A DNA stretch of 64,000 nt from Hyphomicrobium sp. (GCA_016793445.1 JAEUME010000006.1:62001-126000); one strand, 5' to 3'. Positions 36,991 through 46,413 are shown, counted from the stretch's first letter. Notes: generated by a model not told the origin, from the letters alone. Program-made: numbers and translations.

Positions 36991-38900
36991 GCAATCGAAT
37001 CATGGCATTCGGGACGGGGGAAGGCGAGCTTAAAGGTGGTTCCCTTGCCGGGCGAGCTGGCGACATCAATATGTATTTTATAGCGGCTTGCGATCGCCTT
37101 GGAGATGGTGAGTCCCAGGCCCGTGCCGCTGACGCCGTCGGCGCGCCGGCTGAAAAACGGCTCGAAGATCCGTGGCAGTACGTCGGGCTCTATTCCGACG
37201 CCGGTATCCGCGAAGCGGACGACGATGGTGTCGGCCTCGTACTGGCCCGTGATCGTCAACCGGCCGCCCTTGGACATGGCGTGGAAGGCATTTTGGACCA
37301 GATTGAGCACCAGCATTCTCAATTCCGCATCGGTTGCCAGAACCCGCAGATCCTCTCCGCCGAAGTCGACATCGACCGCAATGCCGTGGGTCTCCGCCTC
37401 GAAGCGCAGAAGGGCGACGACTTCCGGGATTATGGTCGAGAGTGAGACGAGTTGCAGTTTGGCCGAGGGCACCTGACTGAGGTCGAGAAGCCTTTTCGTG
37501 ACGCTGATACATTTGTCGATCTCGCCGTCTATCATCGCCAAGTAGTCGCTCGCCTCCTGATCGAGGGCGCTGTGGGAAATCGTGCGGCGCTGAATCGCCC
37601 GCAGGCCGAGCCGGACGGATGTCAGAGGATTATAGATCTCGTGCGCCACACCGGCAGCGAGCTGACCGATCTCCGACAGCCGCTGTTCGTGCGACAGTCG
37701 GATCTGCTGCTCGAAATCACGGATCACCTCAATGATGAGGGTTCGTCTGCGACCGTTGCGCTCCACTGACAGGCGCGCGGCGGTCGCCTCGACCTGGATG
37801 GGGCCATTGTTAGCCCGGACATGCTCGTGAATGTACTTGATGGGTGTGCAATCCTCGGTGATGGCGTGGAACGGGCAGATCTCCAAAGTAGGCGGGCACC
37901 GCTCGCTCCGGCCATGGGCAAGATAGCAGGGTACGCCCACCAGCGTGGACAGCTCCGCGCCGCTCTGCCGCGCGTAGGCCTGATTGGCCATCACCACGGT
38001 GTAGTCCTCATCGAGGACGCGCACGGCATCCGGCACTGTGTCAATGAGCGTCTTCAGAAACGCCTCCTGCTCGCGGGCCTCTTGCACGCCGCGCTCGATG
38101 CGGTCGGCCATACCGTTGAAGTTGCGGCACAGCGCTGCAAGCTCGTCCGTATCGGCCTGATCGACTGCGACACGCGATCGAAGATCCCCAGCGGCGAGCG
38201 CCCGGCTCGCCTCGTCGAGCGCCATGATGGGGGTCAAGACCTTGCGCTTCATGAAAAGCCATACAGTGCCCAGCCCGGCAAGCAGGACCAGCAGGCCCGC
38301 TCCGCTCATGGCCGCTGCTGCACGCATGGCTGCGGCGTGGATGCCATGGGCCTCATGATCGACGATAAGCACGCCGTTGATCGGGCTCTTGGAGACCGCG
38401 CCATGACAGGTCTCGCACGGCTGCCGGTTGGGAATAGGATTGACGCTGCGCAGCACCTCCTCGCCGCCGTCCAGAGTCACGAGCTGGGTCGAGCGCTCAA
38501 GGCTGCGAAGGCCAGCCTCTGCGCAATTGGCACATCCGAGGTCGGAGAAGGAGAGCTTTGTGGCGAGCTTTGATTTGTCGCTTGCGAATCGAACCTCACG
38601 CGCCGGGTTCAGGATGAGGACGCCTGTAATACCAGGCTGCTGACCCAGCCTGCTGATGATATCCTCGAGCCCGGGGAGGTCGCGCTTGAGCATCGCGTTC
38701 TCCAGGGAGACCTGGAGCAGGCGATTGACCTGATTGGAGGCATTACCACGCTCAGACCCGAGCTCATGGCGGTACGTCTCGATGAACACGAAAAGAAAGC
38801 CCAGCGAAGCGAGCGCTACGGCGAGCGCCAGACCGGCCAGAACCTTGCGGCTCAAGCGCCCGGACGCGATCGCGGCAACTCCTGTCGACTCTTCGGCCAT
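36987..38900 (-). CDS. Membrane histidine kinase with c-type heme motif in sensor domain
   Basis: A 637-residue kinase from ATG 38900. Transmembrane helices lie near residues 20-41 and 198-217. The periplasmic loop between them contains CANC (123-126) and CETCH (162-166), the latter a c-type heme attachment motif. HAMP follows (about 218-270), then a PAS domain with a Cys cluster (CYLAHGRSERCPP, CPFH), HisKA with GVAHEIYNPLTS, and HATPase_c (NLVQNAFHAM, DTGVGI, GTGLGLTISKAIA). Heme attachment suggests redox or gas sensing. The open frame continues upstream inside the polyferredoxin gene but with no credible start. Confidence 0.9.
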
Positions 38901-38926
38901 TCGCTGGCCCAATTCCCTATTGGCGC

Positions 38927-39937
38927 TCAGGACTGCACCTGAAACAGCCGCTGGGCGTGGTTGCTGACGGCGCAGATGCGGCAGATGTCCTCGCCCGCCG
39001 CCACCGGCGCAGCATCCGGTTGCGCCGGGCGATGGAACGCTGCCCCGCATTTGCTGCACCGGCGTTGCTGCAAGATGACATGCTCCTGAAGGTAAGGCTG
39101 CAACTCGCCGATGGTAACAGCCCCCGTCTCGCACACGTCACGGCACATGCCACAGCCCGTGCACGCTCCGGGAGCGAACGCGTACATGAGAGACCCGGCC
39201 TCAGCCCCTACCAGCGTAATTGCTGCATGTGGGCAAACCTGTACGCACGCGTCGCATCCGACGCAGTGCACCTCGTCGATAACCGGCATGAACCTGTAGA
39301 GCGCATCCAATGGTTCCGATTTGCGTGCCGTACTTGCCCGGCTCGCAGGACCGCTGGGTTCGAAGAATGCCGCAAACAGGCGCCGGCGGCGTTGATCGAG
39401 GTCATGGTCACTCCGGAGCAAGGCCGCCCGCTGTCTCTGCCATGATGCCTCGTCCAGGCATTCGTGACTGAGGCGCGGCTGCCGTCGCGACAGCCGTATG
39501 CGGTTCGCACGCGCCAGCGCTGCCTCGAAGACAAGGCTCGCATCGCCTGCGAGCGAGGTGCAGCCGGCGCAGGCGGTGCGAACGGTCTTGATCTCCGCGG
39601 CCGACAAGGCCTGCAAATCGCGATCGCCGATGGCATTGAGGCAGGGAACCCGGCCTTGCCCCTGGAGCGGCTCTCCATGAGTACAAGCCCACATCGCCAC
39701 GCCGTTCTCGCGATCGATCAGTGGCAGAAACTCTGTAGCCGGAAACGAGATGGCAGCCTCGGGACAAGCCGGGCGGCACAGCGCACAGCCCGTACAGGCC
39801 TCCTCATCCAATCCAAGCGCGTGATCATCCAGGACGATGGCACCGTGCGGGCAGGCCTCGACGCAACACCGGCACGAAGCCGTCGCCAAGAGGCCATGCA
39901 CACAACGTTCATCATCGAACGTGGGCTGTCGGCTCAT
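38927..39937 (-). CDS. Polyferredoxin-type 4Fe-4S protein
   Basis: A 336-residue soluble protein with several [4Fe-4S] motifs: CRCCVEACPHGA and CTGCALCRPACP near the N-terminus, CVGCDACVQVCPHAA and CTGCGMCRDVCE in the C-terminal half, and a late CSKCG ... CRICA pair that may form a zinc or extra cluster site. A central stretch has no ferredoxin motif. It probably relays electrons within the cytoplasm or helps mature the reductase. ATG 39937 is used; a GTG at 39973 would add 12 residues. The stop is 27 bases before the histidine kinase start. Confidence 0.85.
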   Translation of the reverse strand: MSRQPTFDDERCVHGLLATASCRCCVEACPHGAIVLDDHALGLDEEACTGCALCRPACPEAAISFPATEFLPLIDRENGVAMWACTHGEPLQGQGRVPCLNAIGDRDLQALSAAEIKTVRTACAGCTSLAGDASLVFEAALARANRIRLSRRQPRLSHECLDEASWQRQRAALLRSDHDLDQRRRRLFAAFFEPSGPASRASTARKSEPLDALYRFMPVIDEVHCVGCDACVQVCPHAAITLVGAEAGSLMYAFAPGACTGCGMCRDVCETGAVTIGELQPYLQEHVILQQRRCSKCGAAFHRPAQPDAAPVAAGEDICRICAVSNHAQRLFQVQS

Positions 39938-39991
39938 ATCCTCCGAAATTGATCCATTCCCGGCCTCCTGCACGTCGATCTCAATCTCCCT

Positions 39992-40756
39992 TTACCACGA
40001 AGGAGCAACTCCCGGCACGAAGGGCCGCTCGACGTCATCAAGTGCCTGCTCCTCCTTGCCGGTCTTGGCCTCGGGAATGACGCGCGCCATGCCGGTAATG
40101 GTCTCGAGGTGTTCGCGCAATTCCTCAAGATAGCTGGTGGTCAGCAGCGACAGCGCCACATACCAGTCCGGGGCGCCTGCTTGGACGAGCCGGATCGCAT
40201 GGTTGCGAATCCAACGAAGAATGTGCTCGTCCATGAACTGCGCGGCGGCTTCCAAGGCTGGAGGTGTCTCGCCGCCCGGCCGAAATAGATGGGCCAGAAA
40301 GCGCAACTGCAGGACGAGATGGTCATCAGGCCGGTTCGCCCAGTCGGAAACCCGCAAATTATGCCTGCGATAAAAGGCCCGAACCTGTAGCATCGGATCC
40401 TGGCGTTCGAGGCCATCGTCCGTCAACCAGACGGACTCGGTCGGAGCCGCCCGATAGGTGTGACGCAGGTAGACGTCCGCATATCCTGCCGCCAGCTCGT
40501 CCAGTGCTGCCGCGGTCATCGGCTCGGGCAGCGCATCCGCTGCCAGCCACAGAGCCTCAAGCGCCGCAAGACCCGGATCACTCTTGAGCACCAAACCGAA
40601 TTGGTCCTGAACCGGCCCCGCCCTCACCGCGGCAATCACTTCGGCCGTCGGCTCACGATCGTGCAGATCGGCGAGCAACATCAGGTCAACGGCAACCTCG
40701 TCAGTCAAGGTGCGTTCGAGGCCGTCCAGGCGCTTGGAAGTGTCGTCCGTGCTCAT
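39992..40756 (-). CDS. TorD/DmsD-type redox enzyme maturation chaperone
   Basis: A 254-residue all-helical protein of the TorD family, which binds Tat signal peptides of molybdoenzymes and holds them until cofactor insertion. Family features are the central YxxTYRAAPTESVWL segment and the LRVSDWANRPDDHLVLQLRFLAHL signature, followed by DEHILRWI. It overlaps the iron-sulfur subunit gene by four bases, consistent with service to the molybdoenzyme at 41440-44019. Confidence 0.9.
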   Translation of the reverse strand: MSTDDTSKRLDGLERTLTDEVAVDLMLLADLHDREPTAEVIAAVRAGPVQDQFGLVLKSDPGLAALEALWLAADALPEPMTAAALDELAAGYADVYLRHTYRAAPTESVWLTDDGLERQDPMLQVRAFYRRHNLRVSDWANRPDDHLVLQLRFLAHLFRPGGETPPALEAAAQFMDEHILRWIRNHAIRLVQAGAPDWYVALSLLTTSYLEELREHLETITGMARVIPEAKTGKEEQALDDVERPFVPGVAPSW

Positions 40757-41418
40757 TTCACCGCGCCTTTGCTATGAGGTACGAAAACGATCGACGGCTG
40801 CGTCAGTTGCGGATCTGCCATCGACTGTACCTGCCCCACGATGAAGTCGTTTGGCCCACGCGCCTTGGTCTCGTACGTGCCCTCGCGCAGTTTATCGATC
40901 GGACCAATATCGAGCACGCGCATCATGCAAGCCATCACGCAGTAGGGCTTACGGCCGGCGTCAATCTCATCGACGCACATGTTGCACTTGGAGACGATGT
41001 TGATCTCTGGAATGAACTGGGGTGCGCCGTACGGACACGCCGCCTCGCAGCGCCGGCAGCCGATGCATAGGCTTGAATCGATGTCGACGATTCCGTCCTT
41101 GGCTCGTTTGTAGATGGCTCCAGTCGGGCACGTCGGCAGACAGGCGGGCTCTGCGCAATGGTTGCAGGACATGTTAACTTTGTAAGCGTAGACGTCCGGG
41201 AAGCTCCCGCCTTCCACATAGGCCACGCGACGGAAGCGCGGTCCAGGAGGAAGGCCATTCTTGTCCTTGCATGCGATCTCGCACGCCCGGCAGCCTATGC
41301 AGTCGACATTGTTGTGAATGAAGCCGAGCTGCATCTCGGGCTGCACGGGCGTGTAGACCTCTCTCTTGCGGCGGGCAACCGCTTCCTTGATCTTGGCTTT
41401 GTCCTTGGAATTGGCCAT
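40753..41418 (-). CDS. DmsB-like four-cluster iron-sulfur subunit
   Basis: A 221-residue electron-transfer subunit with four [4Fe-4S] sites: CIGCRACEIACKDKNG, CNHCAEPACLPTCPTGAIY, CIGCRRCEAACPYGAPQ and CNMCVDEI followed by CVMACM. This is the DmsB/PsrB/TtrB arrangement. It has no signal peptide and would travel with the Tat-exported catalytic subunit. No NrfD/DmsC-type membrane anchor gene is present; the pentaheme cytochrome encoded upstream may deliver electrons instead. Confidence 0.95.
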   Translation of the reverse strand: MANSKDKAKIKEAVARRKREVYTPVQPEMQLGFIHNNVDCIGCRACEIACKDKNGLPPGPRFRRVAYVEGGSFPDVYAYKVNMSCNHCAEPACLPTCPTGAIYKRAKDGIVDIDSSLCIGCRRCEAACPYGAPQFIPEINIVSKCNMCVDEIDAGRKPYCVMACMMRVLDIGPIDKLREGTYETKARGPNDFIVGQVQSMADPQLTQPSIVFVPHSKGAVK

Positions 41419-41439
41419 GACGTCCTCCTCGACATCACA

Positions 41440-44019
41440 TTAGAGATCGCGGCGGAACACGTGGCTGCGTGCCGTGGCAAGCTTGTCCCATCCTGGTCGG
41501 TGCTGAAGCTCTGACTTGCGTACATTGACCAGGGCCGTGTTGTAGGCAAACGCCCCGGCCGGGCTCGGCTCGTCAAGAGTGAGAAAGTCCGGGTTGCCCG
41601 CGCGGTCCACGCCTTTTTCGTCCAAGTCCATCCACGCTCCCTCATGCAGCACAGTCACACCGGGCATGCAGCGCTCGGTCACATAGGCCGGCACGACGCA
41701 CTTGCCGCGATCATTCCAGACCTCAACTGTGTCACCGGTCTTGATGCCGAGCTTCTTTGCATCCGATGCATTGAGCGTCAGCTCCTGATCGTAAGTCTCT
41801 CTGAGCCACGGGATGTTGTTGAAGATCGAATGTGTCCGGTGGCGCGGATGCGGACTGATGAGATGGAATGGGAAGTCTTTGATCTTGGGACTATTGAGGC
41901 TCTCCCACGGCTCGATCCACTTCGGTATTGCCGGAATCTCATAACCGTACTGCGTTTTGGCCCAGTCCGTGATGCCGCCAAGGACGCTGGAGAAGATCTC
42001 AATCTTGCCCGACGGAGTCTGGAATGGGATGCCCTTCTCGATCTGATCCTGGAAGGCGATGTGCGGGCGAGACAGCTTGAATTTATAGACGCCGCGCTTC
42101 TTGAACTCCTCCCAGCTCATAGTGACACCCTGGTGTCCCATGACGCGATCGTGCCACCAAGCCGACAGGTAGGCCTCGTCAACCTCATCGTCGTTGAAAA
42201 AGTAGTCGCGTGAAGCCCGGGGATTGTAACCGGGACCGAAGCCAAGACGATAGGCCAGTTCGGTGAAGACCTGGAAGTCGGTCTTCGATTCACCCATGGG
42301 TGCAATGACTCTCGGCCGGTGAATGTAGTAGTGCCCCTTGTACCAGGGCAGCGCTACGTCGTGACGCTCGAAGTGTGTTGCGATGGGCAGAAGATAGTCG
42401 GCCCAGATGCCTGTCGGTGTGATGGTCGAATCCATGCACACAAGAAGACTTTCCTTCTCCCCCTCGGCCTCCAATTTGCGAATGGCTTCGATCTCTTTGT
42501 TGATGTTCGTGAGCTGGTTCAGCCAGTCCGAGCCCTGCCAGAAGATCCCGCGGATATTGGGGATGGCGCCGTCAAGGTGATCGGTCCGCGGCCAGCAGCC
42601 GATCTCCTCCCGCCTAACGTTCGGATAATTCAAAACGCAGTGAGCCCACCGATCCGATTTGATGGAGCAGTACCAGACGTTCGCGAATTCGTCGTAGGGA
42701 TAGGCAACGGCCTCGGCATGGAATGCCTTGCCAACGCCTTCGGAGCTGCCACCGAGCACGCCGATATTGCCAGTGAGCGCTTGCAACGCCGCGGCCATGC
42801 GGCTGTACTGTTCGCCGTAGGCGTTCCTGCCGGGAGACCAGGACGCTTTCAGCGCAGCTGGCTTTGTCGTCGCGTACATCTCCGCGAGCTTTTTGATGTC
42901 GTCAGCTTTGACGCCGCAGATGGGCTCCGCCCATTCCGGTGTCTTCGCCTGGCCATCGCGCACGCCGAGAATGTAGTCCTTGAAGCTCTCCCGATCTTTG
43001 GCCCATTCAGGCATCGTGCCGGGATCCATGCCCTGCACGAATTTGTCGATGAACGGCTGGTCTTGGAGCCCTTTGTCATAAATGTGGTGGGCCATCGCCG
43101 CGAGCATGGCGGCGTCGGTGTTCGGCTTGATTGGGATCCACCACGCATCATAGACAGCTGCAGAGTCGGTATACTGGGGATCGACGAGAACAAACTTGCA
43201 GCCGCGCTGCTTGGCAAGCCGCATGTAATAGAACGTGTTGCCGCCGTGGAAGGTGTAGGCCGGATTCCAACCCCACATGATGATGAGCTTCGACTGGGCG
43301 AAGGTATCGTCCTCGTTGCCATCCTCGATCGTGCCGAATGTCATGCGCGAGGAGAACGTGGTGCCTTGATATGACGGCACCGACCAGGAACTCGTCCGGC
43401 ATCCGAACATGCCGAGAAATCGGCCAAGCAGCCCTTCGATCTGATCCGACTTATGCAGCACGCCGTAAGACGCGCCGGCGTAGCTTTGATCAACGAGGGC
43501 CATGGGCCCGTATTTCTGCTTGAGGTAGACCATGCGTTCTGCGATTTCCCCAAGCGCCTCATCCCAAGAAACGCGCTTGAACTTCGCTTCGCCTCGTCGT
43601 CCAACGCGCTTCATCGGGTAGAGCAGCCGCTCAGGCGAGTACAAGCGCGCACGATAGGAACGGCCGCGGAGGCAGGCGCGCAGCAAAGGCTCCTCCTCGG
43701 TATCTTTGCCGAACTCGCCGCCTTCCTGATAGCGGCCGTCATCGGTCGATAAACGAACGATCACGTCGCCCTTCTTGTGAGCGACGAGCATGTGGCGTGA
43801 GCCGCAATTGTGGGCACAGCTCGTCACCACGGTCGTAAGTTCGTCGTCGCGCGGATAAGGCTCGTAGGCGAAGGCCTCTGCACGGTTCGACATGCCGCCC
43901 TGCGTGATCCCTGCGACGGTCGCGCCCGCTGCAGCAGTTCGCAAGAAGTCGCGACGGTTGAAGTTGATCGCGGATGCCCACGACTCGTGCCAGGAGCCCG
44001 CTTTCTTTGGATCGGTCAT
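41440..44019 (-). CDS. Tat-exported DmsA-like molybdopterin oxidoreductase
   Basis: An 859-residue catalytic subunit of the DMSO reductase family. Tat signal NRRDFLRTAAAGA at residues 21-33. The FS0 region reads CAHNCGSRH (68-76) and later RACLRGRS, giving Cys-x3-Cys-x3-His-xn-Cys, whereas DmsA has Cys at the third position. Further motifs are LYPMKRVGRRGEAKFKRVSW, MWGWNPAYTFHGG, and a C-terminal molybdopterin-dinucleotide domain (LNASDAKKLGIKTGDTVEVW). The enzyme is periplasmic; substrate cannot be read from sequence (S-oxide, N-oxide, oxyanion all possible). GGAGG precedes the ATG. Confidence 0.93.
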   Translation of the reverse strand: MTDPKKAGSWHESWASAINFNRRDFLRTAAAGATVAGITQGGMSNRAEAFAYEPYPRDDELTTVVTSCAHNCGSRHMLVAHKKGDVIVRLSTDDGRYQEGGEFGKDTEEEPLLRACLRGRSYRARLYSPERLLYPMKRVGRRGEAKFKRVSWDEALGEIAERMVYLKQKYGPMALVDQSYAGASYGVLHKSDQIEGLLGRFLGMFGCRTSSWSVPSYQGTTFSSRMTFGTIEDGNEDDTFAQSKLIIMWGWNPAYTFHGGNTFYYMRLAKQRGCKFVLVDPQYTDSAAVYDAWWIPIKPNTDAAMLAAMAHHIYDKGLQDQPFIDKFVQGMDPGTMPEWAKDRESFKDYILGVRDGQAKTPEWAEPICGVKADDIKKLAEMYATTKPAALKASWSPGRNAYGEQYSRMAAALQALTGNIGVLGGSSEGVGKAFHAEAVAYPYDEFANVWYCSIKSDRWAHCVLNYPNVRREEIGCWPRTDHLDGAIPNIRGIFWQGSDWLNQLTNINKEIEAIRKLEAEGEKESLLVCMDSTITPTGIWADYLLPIATHFERHDVALPWYKGHYYIHRPRVIAPMGESKTDFQVFTELAYRLGFGPGYNPRASRDYFFNDDEVDEAYLSAWWHDRVMGHQGVTMSWEEFKKRGVYKFKLSRPHIAFQDQIEKGIPFQTPSGKIEIFSSVLGGITDWAKTQYGYEIPAIPKWIEPWESLNSPKIKDFPFHLISPHPRHRTHSIFNNIPWLRETYDQELTLNASDAKKLGIKTGDTVEVWNDRGKCVVPAYVTERCMPGVTVLHEGAWMDLDEKGVDRAGNPDFLTLDEPSPAGAFAYNTALVNVRKSELQHRPGWDKLATARSHVFRRDL

Positions 44020-44103
44020 ACGTCGCCTCCTTCAATTCGCCCTCGTCGTCCTCGCCTGAGAGCCTCGCGCAGGACTCGTTGCGCCAGCCCCTGCTTTCGA
44101 CAC

Positions 44104-44292
44104 CTACTGCTGCGCCGGCGCCGCGGGCTTGTCACTGGGCGTGCCACCCATGCCCTGCTGCTCGTTGGTCTGCGTCTGTGCGGCGGGGGGCGGCTCTTTT
44201 TGCTCTTCGGGCTTCTGTTCCGAGCATGCAGCCGTCAACAGCACCGCCGCCGTCACGGCGCAGAGTGCGCTGATGCCTCTGGTTCTGATCAT
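44104..44292 (-). CDS. Small lipoprotein
   Basis: A 62-residue product with a lipoprotein signal: hydrophobic stretch to a lipobox LTAAC at residues 19-23, then a short hydrophilic Glu/Gln/Pro-rich tail (EQKPEEQKEPPPAAQ) that includes QQGMGG, echoing the neighbouring Met/Gly-repeat protein. It lies between the cytochrome and molybdoenzyme genes on the same strand with a 22-base gap to the cytochrome gene. Function unknown. Confidence 0.65.
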   Translation of the reverse strand: MIRTRGISALCAVTAAVLLTAACSEQKPEEQKEPPPAAQTQTNEQQGMGGTPSDKPAAPAQQ

Positions 44293-44314
44293 TGGTTCAT
44301 CTCCTCAATAACGA

Positions 44315-45196
44315 TCATTTGGCCTGAAGCTGGTACTCAGGCGCCGATTGCGTGGGGCGATCCTTCGCCCAATCGGGAACCTCGGGGTCCATTCCAGGCC
44401 ACGCGTGACGCGGATAGGGGAAGCTGATGCGATACCACGCACGGCCGCCATGGCAGCCAAAACAGGTATCGGCGTGCTCTTTGGCGTCGGCCTCGATGGC
44501 ACTTGCATTGAGGTAGTTGACCTGATGGCGCACGGTGCGGAATTGCTCGGCGTGACAGGTCAGACAGCCGTTTGGCGCCTCAGGTGACTCGATCCCTTCG
44601 CGCAGCGCATGCCAGGGGTCTGTGCCAAGGCCCATGGCCTCGCCTGGAAACTTTCCATGGCACATCAGGCACGTCTTCGAAGGGTCTACGGCCTTGCGCA
44701 AGGCAAATGTCGCGGGACCTGCCGTGGCGTGCGTGCTCGGGGCCTCATCACGCGGATCGTTGCCCTGATGACAGAAGTTGCATTTGAGATTCATGACCTT
44801 TGTCGCGAAGGGCGAATTCAGATGCCGCGCATGAAAGCTCATCTGTTCGCCTTCGTAGGTATCGAGCGTCTGGTACCAGGCCAGGGACTGACTGGCGGCT
44901 ACACCGGCCTGCGAAGTTTCGCGCGGCTTGTGGTCGAGAATCTCGCGATGGCAGGCCACACATTGCTCGTTGCTGGCTGTCTCGATGGCGGGCTTGAAAT
45001 GCAGAGGATGCCAGCGAGCGGCTTGGTAGTCTGTGATCGCAGCCAGCGCCTCGATAGCGTCAGCCTCTCCGGCCTGCGCACGCGCGGACGCAAGCGATTT
45101 GGAAAACAACAGTGCAAGGGCCATCGCGACGAGTAATGCCGCCGTCCAGAAAATCGTGGGCTTGGTCCCGCCGCTGCGCGGGTATCTGCCGCTCAT
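44315..45196 (-). CDS. Pentaheme c-type cytochrome, membrane anchored
   Basis: A 293-residue protein with one N-terminal uncleaved-looking helix (TIFWTAALLVAMALALLFSK) and five CxxCH motifs: CVACH, CNFCH, CLMCH, CLTCH and CFGCH. Additional His residues could supply distal ligands. Topology resembles NapC/NirT-type quinol dehydrogenases, but motif spacing is different and I cannot assign that family. It probably passes electrons from the quinone pool to the periplasmic molybdoenzyme. ATG 45196 has GGGAG nine bases upstream; an earlier in-frame start at 45232 is less likely. Confidence 0.9.
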   Translation of the reverse strand: MSGRYPRSGGTKPTIFWTAALLVAMALALLFSKSLASARAQAGEADAIEALAAITDYQAARWHPLHFKPAIETASNEQCVACHREILDHKPRETSQAGVAASQSLAWYQTLDTYEGEQMSFHARHLNSPFATKVMNLKCNFCHQGNDPRDEAPSTHATAGPATFALRKAVDPSKTCLMCHGKFPGEAMGLGTDPWHALREGIESPEAPNGCLTCHAEQFRTVRHQVNYLNASAIEADAKEHADTCFGCHGGRAWYRISFPYPRHAWPGMDPEVPDWAKDRPTQSAPEYQLQAK

Positions 45197-45372
45197 TGCA
45201 CGTGCTCCCGAATATGACACTTCCCGCCCCAATGACGTCCCGGCCGCAATGACGTCTCACCTTGGCATTGAGGAATTCCGCACGCTGCGTTTGTGGAACC
45301 GCAGCGTGCGGAATGACCCAAACAGAAGGGGCAGCGGAAGAGCCCCCTCCGTTCGAGCGCAGATGTGGTGAC

Positions 45373-45750
45373 TTAGTGACCCTGCATGCCGCCCATGCCA
45401 CCCATTCCGCCCATTCCTTGCTGGCCGCCCATGCCCTGCATGCCTTGCATTCCCGACATGCCGCCCATTCCGCCCATACCGGACATGCCGCCCATTCCGC
45501 CCATACCGGACATGCCACCCATGCCGCCCATACCGGACATGCCACCCATACCGGACATGCCGCCCATACCGGACATGCCGCCCATGCCGCCCATTCCTTG
45601 CTGGCCACCCATGCCCTGCATGCCTTGCATTCCCGACATTCCACCCATTCCGCCCATACCCTGCTGCTGGGCTTCAGCGATGGCGGCGCCCGAGGCCATC
45701 AGGCCCACGGTGAGAAGCGCCAAACCTGCGTTGCGAATCTTCCTCGACAT
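45373..45750 (-). CDS. Secreted Met/Gly-repeat protein
   Basis: A 125-residue exported protein. Signal peptide residues 1-27 (GLALLTVGLMASGAAIAEA), then about 95 residues built of Met-containing triplets (GGM, SGM, QGM) with Met at nearly every third position and a terminal His. Two copies of the block GGMSGMQGMQGMGGQQGMGG bracket the array. Regularly spaced methionines suggest Cu(I) or heme-associated binding, or a flexible filamentous role; neither is shown. GGAG lies seven bases upstream of ATG 45750. It sits directly upstream of the pentaheme cytochrome gene. Confidence 0.8.
   Translation of the reverse strand: MSRKIRNAGLALLTVGLMASGAAIAEAQQQGMGGMGGMSGMQGMQGMGGQQGMGGMGGMSGMGGMSGMGGMSGMGGMGGMSGMGGMGGMSGMGGMGGMSGMQGMQGMGGQQGMGGMGGMGGMQGH
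45376..45669 (-). repeat. Low-complexity tandem repeats encoding Met-Gly triplets
   Basis: Short 9-, 18- and 27-base units (for example GGCATGTCCGGTATGGGC on the coding strand) repeat imperfectly. Synonymous changes in Gly codons between copies indicate that the amino acid pattern is kept while the DNA drifts. Confidence 0.85.
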
Positions 45751-45844
45751 CGTTCGTCTCCTCGTTGATTTGTGCATCGCTTCGCCGTTGCGGCGGGGCC
45801 TGCCTCGATGCGCTCAGAAAACCGCAGCCCACGGTGTTCGGATC

Positions 45845-46225
45845 TCAGTTTTCCAGTGAGTGCGAATTTGTTGACTTGCCCGGAGGTTCGGCATGCAGCC
45901 CGCGAATGTCGTAGGGACCAGTCATGCCGCGGCGATTAAAGGGGGTGAACCAACCGCCCTGGTTGTCCAAGAAGCCGAGGCTGTGGGGGACAGGGGGCTC
46001 GATGCCTCGCAATGCCTCGGCATACCAAACTGGGGTCTTCTCAAACTGCTCCACACGCGGCGCGTTCTCGGGGCGGCGATCGGGAGTCGTTCCGGCAACG
46101 AAGTCGCTTCCGTAGCTGGTGGCGCAAAAACTCACTGAAGCCAAAGCGAATGCTGCAAGGCATAGCGCCTGCTCGACACAGCTTCCGGCATGTTTTCGCC
46201 GTTGGCCCGGACCCATCATGCTCAC
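45845..46225 (-). CDS. Secreted protein of unknown function, first gene of respiratory island
   Basis: A 126-residue protein with a signal sequence (about residues 15-40, LAAFALASVSFCATSYG). The mature part has no CxxCH, is rich in Pro/Gly/aromatics (GFLDNQGGWFTPFNRRG, GPYDIRGLHAEPPG) and is short. GTG 46225 has AGGAAG upstream; ATG 46219 is an alternative. The start is only about 30 bases from the predicted transcription start of the sigma-54 promoter. I do not recognise the family. Confidence 0.65.
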   Translation of the reverse strand: MSMMGPGQRRKHAGSCVEQALCLAAFALASVSFCATSYGSDFVAGTTPDRRPENAPRVEQFEKTPVWYAEALRGIEPPVPHSLGFLDNQGGWFTPFNRRGMTGPYDIRGLHAEPPGKSTNSHSLEN

Positions 46226-46266
46226 CCCACTTCCTGGCCGCTTTAGCGGTCTTCATTCGCGGAAGC

Positions 46267-46281
46267 GCAAGTTGCATGCCA
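46267..46281 (-). promoter_or_regulatory. Sigma-54 (RpoN) promoter, -24/-12
   Basis: On the minus strand the sequence is TGGCATGCAACTTGC: -24 GG and -12 GC with the exact ten-base separation required, close to consensus TGGCAC-N5-TTGC. It points at the respiratory island, whose last gene is a sigma-54 activator. Initiation is expected near 46255. Confidence 0.7.
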
Positions 46282-46413
46282 GCTGTAAGGGTTTATGAAA
46301 ATATCGCGCCGTTCCAGAGTGTTGGGCAATCTTAGCGCGATCAAACCGTTTTGATGGAAGGCGGAGGAACGGACTCTTTGTCAGCCTCCTCTACCCGCTT
46401 AGGCCAACATTCC

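Noticed and set aside
42319-43374. Open frame of 351 codons on the + strand
   Set aside because: Antisense to the molybdoenzyme gene; GC-rich shadow without motifs.
45376-45669. Tandem repeats considered as a CRISPR array
   Set aside because: Units are 9-27 bases without unique spacers and encode a continuous Met/Gly protein with a signal peptide.
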